Assembly (NCBI GenBank): GCA_965262605.1
Contig: CBDHFN010000003.1
Coordinates: 496,001-560,000, forward strand
Source: CBDHFN01 sp965262605
GTDB taxonomy: Bacteria > Pseudomonadota > Alphaproteobacteria > JASGCL01
Length of the DNA stretch: 64,000 nucleotides
Reading direction: 5' to 3'
Of the stretch, positions 58,586 to 64,000 are shown piece after piece. The first letter of the stretch is position 1. Each line of letters begins with the position of its first letter. The notes beneath the pieces were generated by a model, which saw only the letters and a program-made list of their open reading frames with translations, made no database searches and was not told the DNA's origin. The position numbers were made by a program, and so were the translations under genes.

Positions 58586-59509
58586 TTACCCCCGTAAATG
58601 CGAATAAATTTCGGATATGCCGTATTTATCATACCAAGCGCATTGGTTTTTGATTAATTGCGTGAAGTTTACTTGCGGAGCCCAAGCAAAATCGCGTCTC
58701 ACCTTGTCATTATTCAGCGACACCAGCGCGACATCGTCATCGCCCACGGGTTTTATCGGCACGGCAATATTGCCCAAGCCTAAATGCTCGGCGACTAAGT
58801 CAAAAATTTCTTTGATACTATGAGATTCGCCCATCGCGACATTATAAATGCCGTGTTTGGGCGCGCCCGCAATTATTTTATCCATTAAATTGATGAAATC
58901 CGCCATTGCCAAGAAATCGCGGGCACTATCGGTGCAAAAACACCCCTGCCCTGCTTTCAGCCGTTTATAAAATGTTGGAATCGGTCCAATCGCTAATCTT
59001 GCCCCCGTGATATTGGATATGCGCAACGACAAGGTTGGAATGCTTGATTGCATCATAATTTGTTCGCCCGCGGTTTTGCTGATACTATAACTGGTGAATG
59101 GGTTAAGTGGATGGCTTTCATCCATCGGCAAATATTGCGGATTGCCATAACATAAGATTGTTTGAAAATTAATTATTTGCGCCACGGCAAATTTTTGCGC
59201 ATAATGCCGAATTAATGCGCTGGCGTAAGCATTAGTTTGCATATCGCGGGTGATATTTTCAGGGTCGTTATAACTGGCGGCAGAATTAATAATAATTTGT
59301 GGGTTAAAATCGTGAAAAACTCTTGCGATTAGGGATTCATCGCTAATATCCCCCTCGCTTAGCGTTAAATTTTTAATGGCGGGCACTAATTCGCGCTTGC
59401 CCGTTAAAAAATTATCAACGACATGAATTTCATGCCCCGCGGGAATCCAATGCTCCAGCAAATTAGACCCAAGGCAACCGCCGCCGCCTAAAATTAAAAT
59501 TTTAGCCAT
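58586..59509 (-). CDS. NAD-dependent sugar epimerase, WbmG/WbmH-like
   Basis: 307 residues. GGGGCLGSNLLEHWIPAGHE, then NSAASYNDPENITRDMQTNA, FQTILCYG and catalytic YxxxK in FTSYSISKTAGEQIM. It is clearly paralogous to the next gene upstream (shared ASY-x-DP, FQT-x-LCYG, SYxIxKT, GPxPxFYxRLK, ARDF blocks). The pair resembles the WbmF-G-H SDRs of the Bordetella O-antigen cluster, recalled from general knowledge. Substrate unknown; membership in a polysaccharide cluster is fairly clear. Confidence 0.8.
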   Translation of the reverse strand: MAKILILGGGGCLGSNLLEHWIPAGHEIHVVDNFLTGKRELVPAIKNLTLSEGDISDESLIARVFHDFNPQIIINSAASYNDPENITRDMQTNAYASALIRHYAQKFAVAQIINFQTILCYGNPQYLPMDESHPLNPFTSYSISKTAGEQIMMQSSIPTLSLRISNITGARLAIGPIPTFYKRLKAGQGCFCTDSARDFLAMADFINLMDKIIAGAPKHGIYNVAMGESHSIKEIFDLVAEHLGLGNIAVPIKPVGDDDVALVSLNNDKVRRDFAWAPQVNFTQLIKNQCAWYDKYGISEIYSHLRG

Positions 59510-60441
59510 TATTTATTCTTCATATGGGTATATTCGGCGAAAATACCATGTTGTTGGTAATATTGCACGGCATCGGCAACCGTGGTTTCCAAGGGGGTAA
59601 AATTAATTTTGCCAAAATCCTTAAAGGTACGGCTTGGGTCAAGCAGGATACTCGGGGCTTCTTCGGGGCTTAAATCGCGCAATTCGGGTTCTTGATAATC
59701 GTTAATCCGCATTGCCTTGACAACGGCGTTAAATAAATCTTGAATCGCAATATCGCCACCCGATGAAAAATGATAAGCACCATGACCCTTGCCGTCAATG
59801 GCTTGCATTACCACGCGGGCTAAATCCAGCACATAAACAAAATCCCTGCGCGCCTTGGAAATAAAACATTGTTTTTTATCGCGCAAGCGTTGATAAAATA
59901 TCGGCAATGGACCTGATACATTACGCGGACCCACAACATTCGCCAAGCGAAATGTCACAAAATCAAGCCCAGAAATTTCTAAAAAATCCTCATTCGTGGT
60001 TTTGGTAATCGCATATGAACTATTAGCGGGAAATTTTGGGTGGTCAAGCGTGATGGGCGATGATAAAGGCTTAACCCCATAGCATAAAGCGGTTTGAAAA
60101 TAAATAAATCTTTTAACTTTATGGTTTTTTGCGGCGTTAATAATATTACTGCCCCCCACGCAATTGGTAAGCGTATCATTATACCAATCATTCGGATCTT
60201 TGTATGAAGCCGCCGTATGCACCAGCGCATCGGGTTTAAAATCGCCGATTAAGCCATCAACTAATTCTTTATTCGCGATTGACCCAATAAAAATTTGCAA
60301 ATTAGGGTGCGCGCTTAAATGTTCTAATCGCCCCGTGGTTAGGCTGTCAATCACCATGACCTTATCGCCCCTTGCCAACGCCAATTCCGCGGTATGCGAA
60401 CCAATCTGCCCCAAGCCACCAGTTATGAAAATTTTAGCCAT
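59509..60441 (-). CDS. NAD-dependent sugar epimerase, WbmG/WbmH-like (paralogue)
   Basis: 310 residues. GGLGQIGSHTAELALARGDK, then TAASYKDPNDWYNDTLTNCVGG, FQTALCYG and catalytic YxxxK in NSSYAITKTTNEDFL. GPLPIFYQRLRDKKQCF and RRDFVYVLDLARVV echo its paralogue immediately downstream, whose start overlaps its stop by one base. Probably arose by tandem duplication. An ATG overlap of 8 nt links it to wecB. Confidence 0.82.
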   Translation of the reverse strand: MAKIFITGGLGQIGSHTAELALARGDKVMVIDSLTTGRLEHLSAHPNLQIFIGSIANKELVDGLIGDFKPDALVHTAASYKDPNDWYNDTLTNCVGGSNIINAAKNHKVKRFIYFQTALCYGVKPLSSPITLDHPKFPANSSYAITKTTNEDFLEISGLDFVTFRLANVVGPRNVSGPLPIFYQRLRDKKQCFISKARRDFVYVLDLARVVMQAIDGKGHGAYHFSSGGDIAIQDLFNAVVKAMRINDYQEPELRDLSPEEAPSILLDPSRTFKDFGKINFTPLETTVADAVQYYQQHGIFAEYTHMKNK

Positions 60442-61528
60442 TTTTACCCCTTGTTAATAAAATATTTAAGATTTTTTCTGCACTATCACCACGCCCATAC
60501 GGGTATGATTTATCATTGGTTGTAGCATTATTCATGAAAAAATCAATCTTTTTTTTGATTAATTCACCATCGGCACCGACAAGATAATTCCAGCCTGATG
60601 TTATAGTTTCGCGCCATTCGGTTTGGTCGCGCATCGTAATGCACGGCACTTGAAAAACAAAGGCTTCTTTTTGAATTCCGCCCGAATCCGTCATAATAAT
60701 GCGGGCATTTTGTTGCAATTGAATCATGTCAATATAAGGCAGAGGGTCTAAAATTTTAAGCCCATTTAATAGATGATTCATGCCCAATTCATGAATTATT
60801 TTTTTCGTGCGCGGGTGAATCGGCAAAACAACTTGTATATTTTTATTGGCGGCTTGTAAAGCATCTAAAATCGCCATTAATCGTTGTTTATCATCGGTAT
60901 TTTCTTGGCGGTGCAGGGTTGCTAAAATATAATTTTGCTTCGTCAAATTATTTTTTGGCAAAATATCAGAATTTTGCGCAATTTTTTGGTAATAAAGCGC
61001 AACATCAACCATAATATCGCCGACATTAAAAGCCTTATCGCTAAGGGCTTCGTGCGCGCAATTTTGCATGGCAACTTCGGTGGGGCAAAATAAAATATCG
61101 CTAATGCGGTCGGTGATGATGCGGTTAATTTCCTCGGGCATAAAATTATTAAAACTACGCAAGCCAGCTTCAACATGGGCAATGGGAATATGTAGTTTAC
61201 TAGCGACCAAAGCCCCCGCCAGCGTGGAATTTGTATCGCCATAAACTAAAATATAATCGGGTTTTTCTTTGATTAAAATAGGCTCTAAGCCAATCAGCAT
61301 ATTGCCCGTCATAATATTATGCGACTGCCCGCCAATTCCTAAATTATAATGGGGTTTGGGTATTTGCAATTCGTCAAAGAAAACTTGCGACATATTATCA
61401 TCATAATGTTGCCCAGTATGGACAATAATTTCGGCAATTTGCGTGTTAAATCCGTTTTTAATGGCACGGCACAACGCCGATGCTTTGATAAATTGCGGGC
61501 GCGCGCCCAAAATAGTAATTATTTTCAT
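60434..61528 (-). CDS. wecB: UDP-N-acetylglucosamine 2-epimerase (non-hydrolysing)
   Basis: 364 residues from ATG 61528 (MKIITILGARPQFIKASAL). Also IVHTGQHYDDNMSQVFFDEL, VYGDTNSTLAGALVASK, HVEAGLRSFNNFMPEEINRI and ITMRDQTEWRETI, all WecB landmarks. It makes UDP-ManNAc for surface glycans. First gene of the SDR cluster. Upstream in-frame ATG (61564) is unlike the family. No Shine-Dalgarno is evident. Confidence 0.92.
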   Translation of the reverse strand: MKIITILGARPQFIKASALCRAIKNGFNTQIAEIIVHTGQHYDDNMSQVFFDELQIPKPHYNLGIGGQSHNIMTGNMLIGLEPILIKEKPDYILVYGDTNSTLAGALVASKLHIPIAHVEAGLRSFNNFMPEEINRIITDRISDILFCPTEVAMQNCAHEALSDKAFNVGDIMVDVALYYQKIAQNSDILPKNNLTKQNYILATLHRQENTDDKQRLMAILDALQAANKNIQVVLPIHPRTKKIIHELGMNHLLNGLKILDPLPYIDMIQLQQNARIIMTDSGGIQKEAFVFQVPCITMRDQTEWRETITSGWNYLVGADGELIKKKIDFFMNNATTNDKSYPYGRGDSAEKILNILLTRGKNG

Positions 61529-61637
61529 GGCGTTTTTTATATATTTAACCAAGCAAAAAAGCAAGAAATTTTGTTATTTATAATAAAAATACCCAAAAGT
61601 TTTAAAAATATCCTCGCTAACGGAATTAAATATTTAT

Positions 61638-61666
61638 TTGACAAATTAATGTATTTATATTAAATT
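61638..61666 (+). promoter_or_regulatory. Promoter of the solute-binding protein gene
   Basis: TTGACA (61638-61643), 17-nt spacer and TAAATT (61661-61666), 35 nt before the ATG at 61702. Confidence 0.6.
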
Positions 61667-61701
61667 ACCATAAAATTACAAATAATAACGAAGAGTGCAT
61701 C

Positions 61702-62538
61702 ATGATAAATTTATTTAAAATACTAACATGTTTTATTATAATAATTTATGGTAATTTTGCCCATGCTGGCGGGGTTTGGGACCGAATTGCCAAAGATAAA
61801 ACCATTAAAATTGCCGTTGCCAAGAATCTTGCCATGTTTTCATTTGCGAATGAGCAACGACAACAAGATGGTTTTGATGTTGAAGTGGCAAAAAATATTG
61901 GCTCAATTTTAGGGTTAAGCGTTCAGATAGTCCCAGTTGACCCCCGTGATATTAACGAAGGTTATTGGGGTTCAAAATATGATATTGCGGTTGCGTCCAT
62001 CATATCGGATGCAAAATTATTGAAAAATTTTGATATAATTGAACCTTATTATTATCGCCCCATGATGGTGGTTTATAATATTAATAATAATAAAACTAAA
62101 TTATCGGAATTGGCAAGGGGGGCAATGGGCACAGTTAAAGGCAGTTATGCCGAAGCATTCACCCGCAAAAACCTAGATAAAATTGAAATTCCTTATATGC
62201 CGAAATATACTTACCGAATTACGCCTTCGGGTTTTCGGGAATTAGATTCCATTGACCAAGCTATTAAAATAATGGCAGATAAAGAACAAAAAGATATGGA
62301 GACTATCTTGATTCCTTCGTTTGATGCCCGCGCCGCGATTTACAAGGGTGCAGGTTTACGCATGTTTCCTGAACCCATATATAGTGAACCCGTGGTGGTA
62401 ATAAGCGAAAAAGGCGATGTTGAAGTTGTGAAACAAATTAAAACCGCGATTACGCGCCTAAGGGATAGTGGCGCTTTGGCGCAAATTTCTCGCAAATGGT
62501 TTGGTGAGGATATATCTAAACCCAAAGAATTAAACTAA
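61702..62538 (+). CDS. Periplasmic amino-acid-type solute-binding protein
   Basis: 278 residues with a signal peptide (ILTCFIIIIYGNFAHA). RIAKDKTIKIAVAKNLAMF, then DGFDVEVAKNIGSILG, YWGSKYDIAVASIISDAKLL and LRDSGALAQISRKWFGED follow the family 3 SBP (PBP2) pattern. Ligand not identifiable; the aromatic residues of amino-acid binding are not all evident. The transporter membrane genes are not near, so the gene is an orphan. It converges on pncB. Confidence 0.78.
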   Translation: MINLFKILTCFIIIIYGNFAHAGGVWDRIAKDKTIKIAVAKNLAMFSFANEQRQQDGFDVEVAKNIGSILGLSVQIVPVDPRDINEGYWGSKYDIAVASIISDAKLLKNFDIIEPYYYRPMMVVYNINNNKTKLSELARGAMGTVKGSYAEAFTRKNLDKIEIPYMPKYTYRITPSGFRELDSIDQAIKIMADKEQKDMETILIPSFDARAAIYKGAGLRMFPEPIYSEPVVVISEKGDVEVVKQIKTAITRLRDSGALAQISRKWFGEDISKPKELN

Positions 62539-62549
62539 ATTGCAAAAAT

Positions 62550-63674
62550 TTATTGCTGCGGGAATAAAAATTCGCGCCCTAATTTTACCGAATATTTATC
62601 ACCATATTGAATAATATCGGCGGTCGCGTAAGTTTCTTGCCATTTATCAGGTAAATAAGACCCCGTGCCAATAACATCAATGGGGGCGCGGGCGATGCCC
62701 ATCACGCGGCATTTTTCGGGGTTAAAGCCACTTGACGCTACGATTCTTGTTTGGTTAAATCCTGCTTCGTCGAGGTTTTTGCGTAAATGCCAAATCGCCG
62801 CGGCGGATACGCCCGGTCCAATTAAATGTTTTAATTCTTGTTCGGATCTATAACCCTTAATCGCATCTGGACAATTTTCCAATAAAATTTGATATGATTT
62901 GCCGCTATCCAAGCCCTCGCAATATCTGCCACCAATAGTATCAAGGCGAATGGATAATTTATTTTGGGATTGTAAATTTGAAAATTTTGCGCAAACTTCC
63001 AAAGAATCGGTGATTTCTTGCCCAAAATAATCAACCAAAATTGTTATGGGTGAATTGGGGAAGGTTTGATGATAATATTCACAGGCTTTAAGTGTAGATC
63101 CCGCATAGCCAACCAAAGCGTGCGGCATCGTGCCTAAACCTTGGCTATTGCCAAAAAAATGCGCCGTCCAATCAGTCGCATTACCGATAAAACCCACGGC
63201 ATTTTGCTTGCGTTTGGCGCGCATTGAGCCAACCGATGCGGCATATGCCATTAATTCCATCATTTCATTACCCGCACAATGCCTTGCGTCCATGGCAAGA
63301 AATTGCGTTTTTGGCAAATCCGAACACATGGAATACGCATTATATGCCGCGACACATGCCGGTCCAATTTTTTGTAATAATAAGGTTTCCAATTCAACCA
63401 AATGCGCAAAACTGCCGGAAAAATACAACATTGGCTCACCCGCGCCGACAAATTGCGATTCTTTATATAAAAGTTCAATGGTAATTTTCTGTCCCATAAA
63501 TTTTGCTTGCTCTTCAAGCCAGTCAACGGCTAAACGCGGGGCAAAAACAACGGGACGACGCATAAATACCGCATATTTAACTTTAACATCGCCGAATTTT
63601 TCAACAATTGCCCGTGTTTTTTGAAAATAACTATCGGTTAATTGCTGCACAGAAGGGGGGATTGCTTGTTTCAT
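62550..63674 (-). CDS. pncB: Nicotinate phosphoribosyltransferase
   Basis: 374 residues from ATG 63674 (MKQAIPPSVQQLTDSYFQKT). Family landmarks: FSGSFAHLVELETLLLQKIG, ARHCAGNEMMELMAYAASVG, VDYFGQEITDSLEVC, RLDTIGGRYCEGLDSG and RIVASSGFNPEKC, VIGTGSYLPDKW. It makes nicotinate mononucleotide from nicotinate and PRPP in NAD salvage. The His of the autophosphorylation site is expected in the DxRH-like MDARHCAGNE. An upstream frame to 63794 is not family-like. Confidence 0.88.
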   Translation of the reverse strand: MKQAIPPSVQQLTDSYFQKTRAIVEKFGDVKVKYAVFMRRPVVFAPRLAVDWLEEQAKFMGQKITIELLYKESQFVGAGEPMLYFSGSFAHLVELETLLLQKIGPACVAAYNAYSMCSDLPKTQFLAMDARHCAGNEMMELMAYAASVGSMRAKRKQNAVGFIGNATDWTAHFFGNSQGLGTMPHALVGYAGSTLKACEYYHQTFPNSPITILVDYFGQEITDSLEVCAKFSNLQSQNKLSIRLDTIGGRYCEGLDSGKSYQILLENCPDAIKGYRSEQELKHLIGPGVSAAAIWHLRKNLDEAGFNQTRIVASSGFNPEKCRVMGIARAPIDVIGTGSYLPDKWQETYATADIIQYGDKYSVKLGREFLFPQQ

Positions 63675-63782
63675 ACTGGTAATATACCAAATAAAAACAA
63701 ATAAATCTATAAAAAAATCTAATATACTGCAAATAGGCATAATTTTTGAATGGTTAATTATATTAATAAAGGGTATTAATAA

Positions 63783-64000
63783 ATGATTAGGCAATTATTT
63801 GGTAAATTAGCAATCATGGGCACGGCAATTTTATTGGCGATTATGCCCATATTTTCGTTCGCCCAAGTTTCAAATGGCGCGGCAAAAGTCCAATTACCCA
63901 ATGATAAATATAAAAATTATGTTGATGAACGCAAATTGAATGTTTATCGCTCCTATGGTTTTCGTGATTGGTATTTTGGCTTAAATTTAGGGTATTTAAT
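63783..64000 (+). CDS. Exported protein of unknown function, N-terminal part
   Basis: Partial: 72 residues, running off the right edge. A signal peptide (MIRQLFGKLAIMGTAILLAI, then MPIFSFA) is followed by QVSNGAAKVQLPNDKYKNYV and SYGFRDWYFGLNLGYL, an aromatic-rich pattern that may begin a beta-barrel or a small periplasmic domain. I do not recognise a family. AAAGGG stands 8 nt before the ATG, so the start is well supported. Confidence 0.6.
   Translation, partial: MIRQLFGKLAIMGTAILLAIMPIFSFAQVSNGAAKVQLPNDKYKNYVDERKLNVYRSYGFRDWYFGLNLGYL

Noticed and set aside
1..64000. tRNA, rRNA and riboswitch genes
   Set aside because: All gaps over about 70 nt were read for tRNA arms (GGTTCGA-type T-loop with CCA), and the regions before cob, metA and thy genes for known riboswitch cores; none was convincing.

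Overview
The window is AT-rich bacterial chromosome (GC roughly 35-40% by eye) with tightly packed genes and many 1-26 bp overlaps. The gene content points to an Alphaproteobacterium: a 5-aminolevulinate synthase, a four-helix-free 43-residue aa3-type cytochrome oxidase subunit IV, a DUF1467 gene next to methylmalonyl-CoA epimerase, TrmFO, lptB-rpoN-hpf, an alphaproteobacterial-type Psd and aerobic cobalamin genes (cobH, cobL, cobI, cobJ). Flagellin, polyamine and branched-chain-type transporters and homoserine O-succinyltransferase suggest a fairly complete, respiring, probably motile organism rather than a strongly reduced endosymbiont. I cannot assign an order or genus.

Layout. 1-6.4 kb: ampG end, OmpA-like lipoprotein, xerD, a TPR/glycosyltransferase-like protein, a repeat island, a DMT exporter and a MaoC hydratase. 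6.6-13.3 kb: DUF983, a phage-type gene, tmk, D-Ala-D-Ala carboxypeptidase, rlpA, hpf, rpoN, lptB. 13.4-17.9 kb: psd-pssA plus a second CDP-alcohol phosphatidyltransferase and an ATP-grasp protein, then SMP-30-like, DUF1467 and mce. 18-26 kb: a solute-binding protein, thyA-folA, hemA, a polyamine-type ABC transporter and a class III aminotransferase. 26-35 kb: a tolC-dapF-hyi-livF-livH-livM run with stop/start overlaps, then envelope-associated genes. 36-48 kb: trmFO, dsbB, a lone M16 protein, pdhC/pdhB, era, sucB, pyrF, a sugar epimerase and flagellin. 48-57.5 kb: trxA-trmL-rsmG-parA-allA, a tandem repeat array, a cox subunit IV gene, metA-truA and the cob genes. 57.5-64 kb: three SDR epimerases with wecB, a solute-binding protein, pncB and the start of an unknown exported protein.

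The non-coding signal is the most unusual part. (1) A roughly 75-nt module with ATTCCCC/GGGGAAT arms occurs three times, always with its right arm 16-18 nt before a TTGA-type -35 box, upstream of DUF983, sucB and the cox subunit IV gene; these are all plausibly respiratory, so this may be an undescribed shared regulatory element or a promoter-carrying repeat. (2) A 216-231 bp repeat unit occurs as a single full copy (4.8-5.0 kb) and as a tandem array (50.6-51.4 kb); its two internal arms are inverted repeats, and one copy has changed both arms in a compensating way. (3) A 228-bp MITE-like element at 39.3 kb has perfect 17-bp terminal inverted repeats and a 6-bp flanking direct repeat.

Several normally clustered genes lack their usual neighbours here: pdhB/pdhC without pdhA, sucB without sucA, parA without parB, liv permeases with one ATPase and no binding protein, potABC without potD, lptB without lptA/lptC, and tmk without holB. 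This suggests a rearranged genome. Missing partners may lie outside the window.
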